NCBI RefSeq assembly: GCF_001544975.2 | Contig: NZ_FCOG02000008.1 | Location: forward strand, 90,275 to 154,274 | DNA length: 64,000 bases | Reading direction: 5' to 3' | Source: Caballeronia arationis | GTDB taxonomy: Bacteria > Pseudomonadota > Gammaproteobacteria > Burkholderiales > Burkholderiaceae | Part shown: in pieces, positions 34,970 through 45,806 of the stretch | Layout: each line of letters opens with the position of its first letter | Numbering within the stretch: the first letter of the stretch is position 1 | Notes under the pieces: generated by a model | Database searches by the model: none | Seen by the model: the letters and a program-made list of their open reading frames with translations, nothing else | What the model was told of the DNA's origin: nothing | Translations under genes and position numbers: made by a program

Positions 34970-35301
34970 GCATCGAATGCGATGCGCCATAAGCAAAGCA
35001 CGCATCGTTGGTTGGAACGACATGGGTCGGCGGTTAGGATGAAGCCGTCTCCTCCTTGAGGGACTCCAGTGACAGGGGTATTGAGCCCGCCGCGACGGCG
35101 GGCTTTTTTTCGTCCGTGCGCCGGCGCGCATGGCAACCGCGAAAGCCCTTCAGCATCTCCCCTATTGCTTGCCCCCGATCGATTTCCCCTAGAATGTTTC
35201 GCAGATGGCATCCCGCGCGCACGTTCCTTGCTACCCACGCGAAAACAACGCGCCGCGCATCGTCGCCATGCTTCGCGGCAGATCAAAAAAGAGGAAAGCA
35301 C
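34970..35301. other. 332-bp spacer between the MATE and PLD genes
   Basis: It holds the terminator at 35084-35110 and the leader of the PLD gene, whose ribosome binding site (AGAGGAAAGCAC) ends it. Open frames crossing it have no family resemblance. I see no clear promoter boxes. Confidence 0.5.
35084..35110 (+). terminator. Rho-independent terminator downstream of the MATE gene
   Basis: AGCCCGCCG and CGGCGGGCT form a 9-bp stem around CGA, followed by seven T residues. It lies 115 bp after the MATE stop and about 190 bp before the PLD gene start. Confidence 0.85.
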
Positions 35302-36993
35302 GTGTCGGAACGCAGGGGAACGTCAGTCGCAGCACCGGCAGCACACGCGGCAACGCGTGACATCAAACCGATCTTCAGGCGCTTCGCCCGATACAGAAAA
35401 ATCGGCGCGGCCGCCGCGGCCCTGCTCATGCTCGCGGGCTGCGCCACGCGCCCGCCCGCCACCGCATTCGACCGCTTCGTCACCCGCGCCCTTTCCCCCA
35501 CTGTTCCGACACCGCTCCAGAACGCGCTCGCCCCGCTCGAAGCGGCGCATCCGGATCAGTCGGCAGTGCGCCTCCTGCCGAGCGGCACCGACGCGCTTCA
35601 GGCGCGCATCGCGCTCGCGCGCGCGGCGACGAAGACGCTCGACATGCAGTACTACATCGCGAACGAGGACAACACCGGCAAATTGCTGCTCGGCGCGGCG
35701 CTCTATGCGGCGGATCGCGGCGTGCGGGTTCGCATGCTGGTCGACGACCTGAACTTCAAGGACATCGACCAGATCATGGCGGCGCTCAACTCGCACGAGA
35801 ACATCGATATTCGCGTGTTCAATCCGTTCGGCAGCGGGCAGCAGAGCTTCGCCCAGCGCACGCAGAACGTCTTCACGCAGATCGGACATTTCACGCGCCG
35901 GATGCACAACAAGTCGATGATCGCGGACAACCAGATTGCGATCGTCGGCGGGCGCAATCTCGGCGACGAATACTTCAGCGCGAGCCCGACGCTGCAGTTC
36001 CGCGATCTCGACGTGTTCGCCGCCGGGCCGGTCGCGCACCAGATCTCGTCGAGCTTCGACGACTACTGGAACAGTTCGCTGTCGTACCCCTTTCGCGTGC
36101 TGAACAAGCAGAAGTTCGATCCCGCCGATCTCGACAAGACCCGCGACGACCTGCGCCATCACTGGCGCACGAACGCCGAGCCACTCAACGCGAAGCCGCT
36201 GAACGCGACGCCGCTCGCGCAGCAGATCGCGCGCGGCGAAATGGGCCTCGTCTGGGCGCCGACCGAATTCGAAGCCGATTCGCCGTCGAAGATCGAACAT
36301 CCAAGCGACGACTACAAGAGCCCGCCGATGGAGCGCCTCGCCGCGCTCATCAAGGACGCGCAGACCGAATTCCTGATCCTGTCGCCGTATTTCGTGCCGC
36401 ACGATGTCGGCGTGAAGGCGCTCGCGGCGCTCACGCAGCGCGGCGTGCGCGTCGCGGTTCTGACCAATTCGCTCGCCGCCACCGACGCCGTCGCGGTCCA
36501 GGCGGGTTACGCGCCGTATCGCGTGCCGCTTCTGAAGAACGGCGTCGAGCTGTACGAATTCAAGCCCATGCAGGCCGAAGGAGAAGACCGGCCGAACGCG
36601 AGTCTCTTCGGTTCTCAATCGCGCGCGAGCCTGCATGCGAAGGCGTATGTCATCGATCGGAGTATTCTCGTGATCGGCTCGATGAATCTCGATCCGCGCT
36701 CGGCGCTTCTGAATACCGAACTCGCGCTCGTGATCCACAGCCAGCCGGTCGCCGACGAAGCCGCGCAGTTGTTCCAGCGCAGCATCCGGCCGGAGTCGAG
36801 TTATCGTGTCGAACTGGCGTCGCCGGACACGCTCGCGCGGCTCGCTTCGACCGGCTCGCCGCTTTCGCCGCTCGTCTGGACGACCGTCGAGCGCGAGGGC
36901 ATCGTCACCTACAACTTCGATCCGCAAGCGGGCTTTTACCGCAACGCGATGACGGGTCTTTTCACGTTGCTGCCCGTCGACGGGCAGCTTTGA
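35302..36993 (+). CDS. Phospholipase D / cardiolipin synthase-like lipoprotein
   Basis: The 563-residue protein has two HKD phosphodiesterase motifs: His202/Lys204 in MHNKSMIADN with IVGGRNLGDEY, and His445/Lys447 in LHAKAYVIDR with VIGSMNLDPRS. Such proteins act in phosphatidyl transfer or hydrolysis; ClsC-like cardiolipin synthase is one possibility. An N-terminal hydrophobic segment ends in a lipobox LAGC with Cys47, so it is probably an envelope lipoprotein. I chose the GTG at 35302, with AGAGGAAAGCAC upstream, over the longer open frame. It is followed 15 bp later by fumC. Confidence 0.9.
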   Translation: MSERRGTSVAAPAAHAATRDIKPIFRRFARYRKIGAAAAALLMLAGCATRPPATAFDRFVTRALSPTVPTPLQNALAPLEAAHPDQSAVRLLPSGTDALQARIALARAATKTLDMQYYIANEDNTGKLLLGAALYAADRGVRVRMLVDDLNFKDIDQIMAALNSHENIDIRVFNPFGSGQQSFAQRTQNVFTQIGHFTRRMHNKSMIADNQIAIVGGRNLGDEYFSASPTLQFRDLDVFAAGPVAHQISSSFDDYWNSSLSYPFRVLNKQKFDPADLDKTRDDLRHHWRTNAEPLNAKPLNATPLAQQIARGEMGLVWAPTEFEADSPSKIEHPSDDYKSPPMERLAALIKDAQTEFLILSPYFVPHDVGVKALAALTQRGVRVAVLTNSLAATDAVAVQAGYAPYRVPLLKNGVELYEFKPMQAEGEDRPNASLFGSQSRASLHAKAYVIDRSILVIGSMNLDPRSALLNTELALVIHSQPVADEAAQLFQRSIRPESSYRVELASPDTLARLASTGSPLSPLVWTTVEREGIVTYNFDPQAGFYRNAMTGLFTLLPVDGQL

Positions 36994-37008
36994 AGGAGCT
37001 TTCAAGCC

Positions 37009-38415
<1,407 letters not shown>

Positions 38416-38426
38416 CCAGGCGTTGA

Positions 38427-38461
38427 ACGAAGCGCGGCGGTGCAATGCCGCCGCGCTTCGT
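38427..38461. terminator. GC-rich hairpin between fumC and the methyltransferase gene
   Basis: ACGAAGCGCGGCGG and its complement form a 14-bp perfect stem around TGCAATG between two convergent genes. There is no clear T-tract, so termination efficiency is uncertain. Confidence 0.5.
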
Positions 38462-38482
38462 GTACTACGTACTACGGCAGGA

Positions 38483-40024
38483 TCAGGCGTCGCGTGCGGG
38501 CCAGAGGTCGTTTTGATCGCACAGTGCGATGAGCGCCGGACCCGAGGTGTCGAGGATATTGCGGATCGCGGCCGGCATCTCTTCGCGCGTCGTCGCGCGC
38601 GAACCGACGTTCAGGTGCAGGCCGGTATTGACGAGCGAGCGTGCGGCGTGCGCGACCAGTTCGTCGATATCGCTCGTGAGCGCCGCTGTCGGATCGCGTT
38701 TCATGCGCAACGGCGCGATCAGCAACTGGTCGAGCAGGCCGACCGGCACGCCGCCCGCGAATTTCGGCGAAGCGAGCGCGTCCCACTTCTCGCCGCGTTC
38801 GGCGCGGTCCAGCAGCACGGTATTCAGACGATCGGCGGCGGCGCGCGGCGCGGCGTCGCCATAACGGATCGACGTCTCCCCGGCCGCGAGCGAAAAGCGC
38901 ACGAGCTGCATGATCGACTCGATGTCGAATCCGGCGAGTTCGGGCGCGTCGAAGAGTTCGTCGAGCGTCGTTTCGGACTTCCTGCGTAGCAGGTCGAAGA
39001 GCGGCCGGTGAGCGTCGTCGCTGCGATTGACGCTCGCGTGCTCCAGCGTCACCGCCGGCTGGTACTCCGCTCTCGGATTCGCCCACAAATGAACGCGCTT
39101 CGCGTGCTCGCGCAGACGCACGTCGTTGAGCGGCGCCTTGCCGCGCACGAAGATGTCGGAACGGAACGACCGGTTGCAGAAATAATCGCGGACTTCTTCC
39201 GCGAAGACCGGATCCTTGATCGACTTCAGCACTTCCGACTGTTCGCTCGTGAGCCACGACACCGGCGACATCTGCACGTAACGGGCGCTGCCTGCGTACA
39301 CGAGCTTGGCATCGGCGAGTTCGTTCGCCATGTCGGCGAAGTGGAACGGCGTCCATTGTTCGTGCATGTGCTCGTGCACGAGATAGCGCTGGTCGGCCGC
39401 GTCGAACGACTTCACGCGCGCGGCCGCGTCGGGATTGCGCTGGAGCGCGTTCGTGTCGAGCAGTTGCCGCGCGAACGCCGCCGCGCCCGCAAAGTGTTCG
39501 CCCTGATTGCCGGCATGCAGCGTCAGAAGGCGCTGCAGCGGCTGGACCTGCGCGCAGGCGGCCATCGCGTTGTAGCTGATCTGCACGACGCCGCCCGGCT
39601 TCAGATAGCGCGCGAGAAAGCGCACGATCTGCGCGCGCGTTTCGTTCGACACCCACGAGACGATGCCGTGCAGCGTCACGAAATCGAACATCGGCAGGTC
39701 GACCTGGCCGTCGGCCAGTTCGCCGAAGCTGTTTTCGAGCAGCGTGAGATTGGGAAGCTTCGCGTCGTCACGAATGGAGGACGCCGAGATCACGTGCAGC
39801 GGGTTGAAGTCGCATGCGTAGAAGTCGCCTTGCGGATGCGTCGCCGCCAGGATCAGCGACGTAAGTCCCTGCCCGAAACCGAGTTCGCAGTAGGTGAATT
39901 TGCCCTCGGCGGGCGGGGCGACGCGCTGCATCACGAGCGCGGCCTTGAGCCACGTCGGACTCTGTTCCTGATAGTAGCCGGTCGTGTATTCGACCGAATT
40001 GTTGTAACCCGCAGCCCAGTTCAT
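38483..40024 (-). CDS. SAM methyltransferase with methyltransferase-regulatory domain (rickettsial PKMT-like)
   Basis: The 513-residue protein has an N-terminal class I methyltransferase domain (motif I YCELGFGQGLTSLILA, CDFNPLHV, then LHGIVSWVS) and a middle region typical of the predicted methyltransferase regulatory domain found in rickettsial outer-membrane protein lysine methyltransferases. The C-terminal part (about residues 350-513) is helical and unassigned. Lysine methylation of a surface protein is the best analogy; its target here is unknown. The start at 40024 follows GGGAG. It stands alone, convergent with fumC. Confidence 0.82.
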   Translation of the reverse strand: MNWAAGYNNSVEYTTGYYQEQSPTWLKAALVMQRVAPPAEGKFTYCELGFGQGLTSLILAATHPQGDFYACDFNPLHVISASSIRDDAKLPNLTLLENSFGELADGQVDLPMFDFVTLHGIVSWVSNETRAQIVRFLARYLKPGGVVQISYNAMAACAQVQPLQRLLTLHAGNQGEHFAGAAAFARQLLDTNALQRNPDAAARVKSFDAADQRYLVHEHMHEQWTPFHFADMANELADAKLVYAGSARYVQMSPVSWLTSEQSEVLKSIKDPVFAEEVRDYFCNRSFRSDIFVRGKAPLNDVRLREHAKRVHLWANPRAEYQPAVTLEHASVNRSDDAHRPLFDLLRRKSETTLDELFDAPELAGFDIESIMQLVRFSLAAGETSIRYGDAAPRAAADRLNTVLLDRAERGEKWDALASPKFAGGVPVGLLDQLLIAPLRMKRDPTAALTSDIDELVAHAARSLVNTGLHLNVGSRATTREEMPAAIRNILDTSGPALIALCDQNDLWPARDA

Positions 40025-40204
40025 GCTTGCTCCCTTCATCGATGTTCAAGTGTCGGCGTCGCGCGGCACGTCAGACGCGCCGGCGCGAGTGCGCTGCACT
40101 ATGCCCGTCGAGGACGGATCGATGAATGAGATGCTTCTTATTTGTTACGTGAAACGGGCCGATCGGCGCAAGTTATTGCGCAAGTGCTACGGTTTGCAGG
40201 CGAT

Positions 40205-40738
40205 TCAAACCTTGCCGGCCGCCACTTCCTCCGGCTTCAGTTCGACGATCGCATCGAGCGCGTCCTTCACGTCCATCGCGTACTTGGCGAGGCGCTTCTG
40301 CTCCTCCGTGACCGGAACGAAAGCGGGCACCGGCGCCGGCCGCCCCGCTTCGTCGACGGCGACGAACACGACGAGGCAATCGGTCGTCTGCTGGAGTTCG
40401 CCGCCCTTCGGATCGCCCGCGTGGACGGAGATGTGCAGGTGCATGCTGGTGCGGCCCGTCGCGACGACGCGCGCGCGCAGTTCCACCAGATTGCCGACGA
40501 GAATCGGCCGCCGGAAGCGGATGTTGCCGACGCTCACCGTCACGCAATAGCGGCCGGACCACATCGCCGCGCACGCGTAGCCGGTTTCGTCGATCCATTT
40601 CATCAGCGCGCCGCCGTGGACCTTGCCGCCGAAGTTCACCGAAGTCGGCTCGGCAAGAAAGCGGAAGGTGGTTTCGGAGCGCTCGGGCGTGGGGGTGTCG
40701 GTTTGAAGCGACGCGGGCGACGGGGTCGGCGTGGTCAT
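40205..40738 (-). CDS. Acyl-CoA thioesterase, hotdog fold (YciA-like)
   Basis: The 177-residue thioesterase hydrolyses acyl-CoA. The hotdog-fold motif NFGGKVHGGALMKWIDETGYACA contains the catalytic Asp/Glu region, followed by the SVGNIRFRRPILVGNLVEL strand. An N-terminal Thr/Pro-rich extension (about 22 residues) is atypical. It is monocistronic, and the upstream gap holds the mini-lipoprotein gene. Confidence 0.9.
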   Translation of the reverse strand: MTTPTPSPASLQTDTPTPERSETTFRFLAEPTSVNFGGKVHGGALMKWIDETGYACAAMWSGRYCVTVSVGNIRFRRPILVGNLVELRARVVATGRTSMHLHISVHAGDPKGGELQQTTDCLVVFVAVDEAGRPAPVPAFVPVTEEQKRLAKYAMDVKDALDAIVELKPEEVAAGKV

Positions 40739-40849
40739 GGCGGCTCGCGGTGCGGGAGGTTCCCGCGACAGGGATGGTTAAGAAGCGATTATAGGGGCAG
40801 CAAAAAGGCCTGGGCCCCCGCCTGGCCGAACGACAACGTGCGAACGCGC

Positions 40850-41002
40850 TTACTTGCGAATCGTCACGCCCTCGTCGATCGTGCCATACATCGTGATGCC
40901 GCTCGATCCGCCCGATGACGATGAGGACGATCCCGCCATGCCCGAACACCCGGCGCACAGCAGCAAGGCGGCCAGCAGCGCCGCGAAAGCAATCTTGGAC
41001 AT
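40850..41002 (-). CDS. 50-residue lipoprotein
   Basis: The short frame encodes MSKIAFAALLAALLLCAGC followed by SGMAGSSSSSSGGSSG and a tail ending VTIRK. The N-terminus is a typical lipoprotein signal with Cys at the acylation site, although the residue at position -3 is unusual. The ribosome binding site AAGGAAA lies about 4 bp before the ATG. The mature part is only about 32 residues. Its function is unknown. Confidence 0.7.
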   Translation of the reverse strand: MSKIAFAALLAALLLCAGCSGMAGSSSSSSGGSSGITMYGTIDEGVTIRK

Positions 41003-41152
41003 GACATTTCCTTGCAACGGCATGGATACGCGAATCGTCATTCTAGTCCCGTGCCTCTTGCGGACGCGCATCGACGTTTCAGCTGCGGGTGAAACATCGG
41101 ATGCCGGCACCATTTAAAGTGGACACATCTTGTATCAGGACCCGGAGACGCC

Positions 41153-41899
41153 ATGACACTCGCCCACGACGACCCCGACGCCCGCGCGCGCCATTTTCCG
41201 GGCCTCTCCCGCATCGGTGCGCTGCTCGCCGACCCGGGGCGCGCCGCGATGCTCTGGTCGCTCATGGACGGGACCGCGCGGCCCGCCGGCGAACTGACGA
41301 TGATCGCGGGACTGTCGCCGTCGGCGGCGAGCGCCCATCTCGCGCGGCTGACCGAGGGCGGACTGCTCGCGCTGGAGGTGAGCGGCCGCCACCGCTACTA
41401 CAGGATCGCGACGCCTGACATCGCCGCGGCAATCGAGGCGCTCGCAAATCTCGCGCAGGCGAGCGCCCCGCAGCGCTCGGCGCCCGAGCGGCCGCCCTCC
41501 GCCGTGCCGCTCGACATGCGCTACGCCCGCACCTGCTACGACCATCTGGCGGGCGAACTGGCGGTGCAACTCTTCGACCGGATGCTCGCGCGCCAGTGGC
41601 TGGCCGCCGGGAGCCGCGCGGACAACGGCCCGACCAGCCTCGAACCGACGCCCGAGGGCGCCAGCGAATTCGCGCGCCTCGGCATCGACCTGACGGCACA
41701 ACGCGCCCGGCGACGGCGCTTCGCATGTACCTGCATCGACTGGAGCGAACGGCGGCCGCATCTGGGCGGCGCGCTCGGCGCGGCGTTTCTCGACAGTTGC
41801 GCCGCGCACGGCTGGCTCGAACCTACGACCAAGCGCCGCGTGCTGCGCGTGACGCCGGCGGGGCGCGCGCATTTCGAGCGCTTTCTCTCCGGCCAGTAA
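41153..41899 (+). CDS. ArsR-family winged-helix regulator with C-terminal extension
   Basis: The 248-residue protein begins with an ArsR/SmtB DNA-binding domain (LSPSAASAHLARLTEGGLLALEV and SGRHRYYRIATPDI). An extra C-terminal region of about 130 residues contains ARTCYDHLAGELAVQLF and RRFACTCIDWSERRPHLGG and ends in a second small helical part. The Cys/His-rich segments could sense metal or redox, but no standard ArsR metal site is visible in the N-terminal helices. It probably controls its own promoter. Confidence 0.85.
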   Translation: MTLAHDDPDARARHFPGLSRIGALLADPGRAAMLWSLMDGTARPAGELTMIAGLSPSAASAHLARLTEGGLLALEVSGRHRYYRIATPDIAAAIEALANLAQASAPQRSAPERPPSAVPLDMRYARTCYDHLAGELAVQLFDRMLARQWLAAGSRADNGPTSLEPTPEGASEFARLGIDLTAQRARRRRFACTCIDWSERRPHLGGALGAAFLDSCAAHGWLEPTTKRRVLRVTPAGRAHFERFLSGQ

Positions 41900-42038
41900 C
41901 CGCCTGCAAAGCTTTGTTACGCGGCGACGCCGCCGCTTACAAACGACAGCGCCCTGATACAGGCGCGGAAGGTACATTGGATCGACAGGCTGCGTCGGCA
42001 TTCACAACAACAACTCGACGTTGCCGCGGGAGATCCAC

Positions 42039-44615
42039 ATGCACGTCCATCGTCTTACCCGAATCGCCACGGCGACGCTCTGCGCTTGCTCGCTTCTGCT
42101 CGGACCGGCAGCCGTCTCGCTCGCGCAGACGGCTCCTGGCGTCGCGGCCGCCCCGGCCGACGCCGATCCGCCCGGGCGCGTCGCGCGCCTTAACTACATG
42201 GCCGGCACGGTGACGAGCGAGCCGGCCGGCGCCTCCGACTGGAGCTACGCGCAGATCAACCGGCCGCTCACGACCGGCGACCAACTCTGGAACGACGAGA
42301 GCGCGCGCTCGGAACTGCATATCGGTTCGACGGCGGTGCGGCTCGGGTCGTCGACGAATCTCGAAATCCTTTCGCTCGACGACGCCAACGCCCAGCTCAA
42401 AGTCGCGCAGGGCACGCTCTCGACGCGCGTGCGCTCGCTGCCGCCGGGCAGCGCGTACGAAATCGATACGCCCAATGCGGCGCTCGGCATTACGTCGCCG
42501 GGCGATTATCGCGTCGACGTCGCGCCGGACGGCAGCCGCACGACTGTCACCGTCAGGAGCGGCAGCCTCACCGCATACGGCGACGGCGGCACGGCGCCGA
42601 TGCGCGCGGGCCAGCAGATCACCTTTGGCGGGACCGCGTTGCAGCAGGTCGCGGCGAGCGGCGTCCCGACGGCCGACGGCTTCGACCAGTGGGCCACGGA
42701 GCGCGACGCCGCCGAAGACCGGTCGGTCTCGGCGCGCTACGTCTCGCGCGATGTCCCCGGCTATCAGGATCTCGATGCCAACGGCAACTGGCAGAACGAT
42801 CCGTCGTACGGCGAGGTGTGGGTGCCGAACGCGGTGCCGGCGGACTGGGCGCCGTATCGGCAAGGACACTGGGTGTGGCAGGCGCCGTGGGGCTGGACCT
42901 GGATCGACGATGCGCCCTGGGGCTTCGCGCCTTACCACTATGGCCGCTGGGCCTACGCAGGATCGCGCTGGGCGTGGGTGCCCGGGCCGCTCGTCGAGAG
43001 CGCGCCGCCCGCGTATGCGCCGGCGCTGGTCGCGTTCGTCGGCGATGGCGGCGGCGGCGTCGACTGGAACGTGAGCCTCGCGATCGGCGGCGCGGCCGCG
43101 GCGGGCGTGGCGTGGTTTCCGCTCGGCCCGGGCGAGCCGTGGCACGGACATCGCGACGGCTGGAGTCCGCGCTACTACGAGCGGGTGAACCGGAACGTGT
43201 ACGTCGACCAGTCGGTGCATATCCGCAATTCCTACGCGAACTATCGCGCGCCGGGCGCCGTGACCGCAGTGCCGGCGACGGCATTCGTCCACGGAAGGCC
43301 CGCCGGGCGGGAAGCGGTGCGCGTGGATCCGACGCGCTGGCGCAATCCGCATTTCACCGAGGGCGGCCCGGGCATCGCGCCGACGCGGGAGAGCTTCGGA
43401 CCGGGCCTGCGACGCGCCGATTACCGGCCGCCGCAGGGCGCGTTCGCGCGCCCTGTCGTCGCGACGCGCGCGCCGCTTGCGCCGCCCGCGCTGCACGACA
43501 CCTACGCGCAGCGACTTGCGGTCGGTCAGGGAGCACGCGTCACGGGCGCCGGAAATCCGGCCGTGCGTGTGGCGCCCGACGCCAATGGCCCGCGTAATCC
43601 AAGGGGCAATGCGCCGCAGATGCCGAACGGACGCGACAACATTCATCTCGTCGCGACGCATGGGCCGGCGCGTTCCCTGGAAGACGCGGCATTCGCAGCG
43701 CGGGGCGGCGCAAAGCCGGGAAATCCCGGCGCTGCCGGGCCGCAGATGCCACGTCGCGACGATCCGGCCGCACCGCACGGCGGCTTGCAGGCAGGTCATT
43801 CTCCCGGCGATGCAGGGCGAAACGGCGGCGTGCCGCGACCGCCTCAAACCGCGCAATGGGGCAGCGGCCAGACGCCTTCCCCGGCACCTTTCGATGCCAA
43901 CCGTCAACAACCGGGACAGCCACGTCCGGGGCTCGTCCAGCACGGACCGCAATGGTCCGGTAACGGCGGGCAGCACGTCGACCGGAATGCGCCAGCGGTT
44001 CAGACAAACGGCTCGCAGCACGACGGCTCGCCGGAGCAGCGTCCGCCCGGACAACCGGCGCGCCAGAACGGCCCGTTTGCCGTCAATGGCCCGCAGCAGC
44101 AACGGGACTCGGGCACGAACCCGCGACCACAGATGCAGCACGTCGACCAACGTGTCCCGCAGCAGATGCCGCAGGCCGCGCCAATGCGCAACGACCAGTG
44201 GTCCGCGTCGGCGCAACCGCCGCAGCCGGTGCACGCTCCGCAATCACAGGCACAGCCACAGTCACAGCCGCCCATCCGTCCGCAGCAGGTTCAGCAGCCG
44301 CAAAGCGATTTCCGGCCGACGCCACCGGCGCATCAGCAGCAGGCGCAGAACGTTCGGGAGCCGCGTCAGGACTTCCGTCCGCCGCAGGTCCAGCCGATTT
44401 CCCGACCCGAGGCTCATGCGCCGCAAATCCAGCAGGTGCCTCGCCAGGAGGTCCACGCGCCGCCACCGCAGCAGATGCCGCAACCACATCAGCAAGCCCG
44501 TCAGGAGCCGCGTGCGCAACCGCAGCAGCCCCCTCAGCAGCAGCATCAGGCTCCGCCACATCAGGAGCAGCCGCACACGGCGGGCGGCGGCGGCGATCAG
44601 CATCACCGAGGCTGA
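42039..44615 (+). CDS. Secreted FecR-domain protein with YXWVPG-type repeats and Gln/Pro-rich tail
   Basis: The 858-residue protein has a signal peptide (SLLLGPAAVSLAQ), a FecR domain (about residues 55-210, LTTGDQLWNDESARSELHIG), then Trp/Tyr/Gly-rich segments (GHWVWQAPWGWTWIDDAPWG, YHYGRWAYAGSRWAWVPGPL) like the DUF6600 type. After about residue 470 it becomes disordered; the last 150 residues are dominated by Gln, Pro, Arg and His. The start at 42039 follows GCGGGAGATCCAC. It is exported to the periplasm or cell surface and its function is unknown. Confidence 0.82.
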   Translation: MHVHRLTRIATATLCACSLLLGPAAVSLAQTAPGVAAAPADADPPGRVARLNYMAGTVTSEPAGASDWSYAQINRPLTTGDQLWNDESARSELHIGSTAVRLGSSTNLEILSLDDANAQLKVAQGTLSTRVRSLPPGSAYEIDTPNAALGITSPGDYRVDVAPDGSRTTVTVRSGSLTAYGDGGTAPMRAGQQITFGGTALQQVAASGVPTADGFDQWATERDAAEDRSVSARYVSRDVPGYQDLDANGNWQNDPSYGEVWVPNAVPADWAPYRQGHWVWQAPWGWTWIDDAPWGFAPYHYGRWAYAGSRWAWVPGPLVESAPPAYAPALVAFVGDGGGGVDWNVSLAIGGAAAAGVAWFPLGPGEPWHGHRDGWSPRYYERVNRNVYVDQSVHIRNSYANYRAPGAVTAVPATAFVHGRPAGREAVRVDPTRWRNPHFTEGGPGIAPTRESFGPGLRRADYRPPQGAFARPVVATRAPLAPPALHDTYAQRLAVGQGARVTGAGNPAVRVAPDANGPRNPRGNAPQMPNGRDNIHLVATHGPARSLEDAAFAARGGAKPGNPGAAGPQMPRRDDPAAPHGGLQAGHSPGDAGRNGGVPRPPQTAQWGSGQTPSPAPFDANRQQPGQPRPGLVQHGPQWSGNGGQHVDRNAPAVQTNGSQHDGSPEQRPPGQPARQNGPFAVNGPQQQRDSGTNPRPQMQHVDQRVPQQMPQAAPMRNDQWSASAQPPQPVHAPQSQAQPQSQPPIRPQQVQQPQSDFRPTPPAHQQQAQNVREPRQDFRPPQVQPISRPEAHAPQIQQVPRQEVHAPPPQQMPQPHQQARQEPRAQPQQPPQQQHQAPPHQEQPHTAGGGGDQHHRG

Positions 44616-44638
44616 GTCCCGCGCGGCCCGAAAAAGCA

Positions 44639-44666
44639 AAACGCGCGGCCAAGGCTGCGCGTTTAT
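44639..44666. terminator. Bidirectional terminator between the FecR-like gene and thyA
   Basis: AAACGCGCGGCC and GGCTGCGCGTTT form a 12-bp stem (one G-U pair) with an AA turn, between two convergent genes. T-rich flanks exist on both strands. Confidence 0.7.
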
Positions 44667-44690
44667 CTCTTAAGTCTCAGACGAAAAAAC

Positions 44691-45662
44691 CTACACCGCC
44701 ATCGGCGCCTTGAGCGCCTCGTGATGCCGATATCCCTCCAGCGCAAAGTCCGCGGGCTCAATTTTCTCCAGCCACTCCGGTTCATAGCGCTTCGTCACGG
44801 CGTAGTCGGGCACGCGATCCGAGAGGATCAGTTGCGGACTGCCGAACGGCTCGCGCTTGAGTTGCTCGTTGAGCATGTCGAGCTGGTTTTCGTAGATGTG
44901 CGCATCGCCGATGAAATAGGTGAACCAGCGCGGCGCATAGCCCGTCAGCCGTCCGACGAGATGCAGGAGCGCCGCGCCTTCGGTCAGGTTGAACGGTGTC
45001 CCCAGCCCGACGTCGTTGCTGCGGATATAAAGGCATAGCGAGATTTCCCGCTTCGCCGCATTCGGAATGAACTGATACAGCAGATGGCATGCGGGCAGCG
45101 CGATCTCGTCGAGCTTCGCGGGGTTCCATGCATGAAACAGAATGCGGCGGTCAGTCGGATTCTCGATGATCGTATCGAGGCATTGCCGCAACTGGTCGAT
45201 CGCCTTGTACAGCAGCACCTTCTCGCGCCCGCCCTCGACGAAGCCCACCACCACCTGATAGCCGCGATTGGTGGCGTCGGCGATCTGGTCGCCCGCGCCG
45301 GCATCGATGACCTTGTACGCCGGCCACTGGCGCCATTGCACGCCATATACGTCGCCGAGATCGTCGGGGCCCTGGCGATACGGGTTCGCAAGCCATTGCG
45401 GATTTTCGTTCGCGTTCGCGTCCCACACCTTGCAGCCGAGCGCGCGAAACTCCGCCGCGTTTCTCGACGCCCGCAGGAAACCGACCATCTCGCCGATCGC
45501 CGACTTGAACGCGAGCTTCTTCGTGGTGACGGCCGGGAAGCCCTGCTGCAAATCGAAGCGCAACATGGCGCCGGGCATGCTGATGGTGCGGATTCCCGTG
45601 CGGTTTTCCTGCCATGTGCCGGTGTCGAGGATCGTGCGGACGAGCTCGAGATACTGTTTCAT
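44691..45662 (-). CDS. thyA: ThyA, thymidylate synthase (long form)
   Basis: ThyA methylates dUMP to dTMP with methylene-tetrahydrofolate. The 323-residue protein has the catalytic Cys in [11 protein letters not shown], Arg in [11 protein letters not shown], the [14 protein letters not shown] dUMP loop and [14 protein letters not shown] near the C-terminus, ending APMAV. It is longer than the 264-residue E. coli enzyme because of an insertion around residues 80-140, a form common in Burkholderia. folA lies about 2.6 kb away and probably feeds it. Confidence 0.95.
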   Translation of the reverse strand: MKQYLELVRTILDTGTWQENRTGIRTISMPGAMLRFDLQQGFPAVTTKKLAFKSAIGEMVGFLRASRNAAEFRALGCKVWDANANENPQWLANPYRQGPDDLGDVYGVQWRQWPAYKVIDAGAGDQIADATNRGYQVVVGFVEGGREKVLLYKAIDQLRQCLDTIIENPTDRRILFHAWNPAKLDEIALPACHLLYQFIPNAAKREISLCLYIRSNDVGLGTPFNLTEGAALLHLVGRLTGYAPRWFTYFIGDAHIYENQLDMLNEQLKREPFGSPQLILSDRVPDYAVTKRYEPEWLEKIEPADFALEGYRHHEALKAPMAV

Positions 45663-45806
45663 GCGATTTCCTTCGACGCGCCTACACGGCTCGCTCTATA
45701 TGGGCAGAAAGACGTGATTTTACCAAGCGCAGCAAGGCAATGCCGGACCGAAGTCGAGAGAAATGAAGCGAAGCAGGCAGGCGCGCGAACGGCGCCCGCC
45801 GATGAT

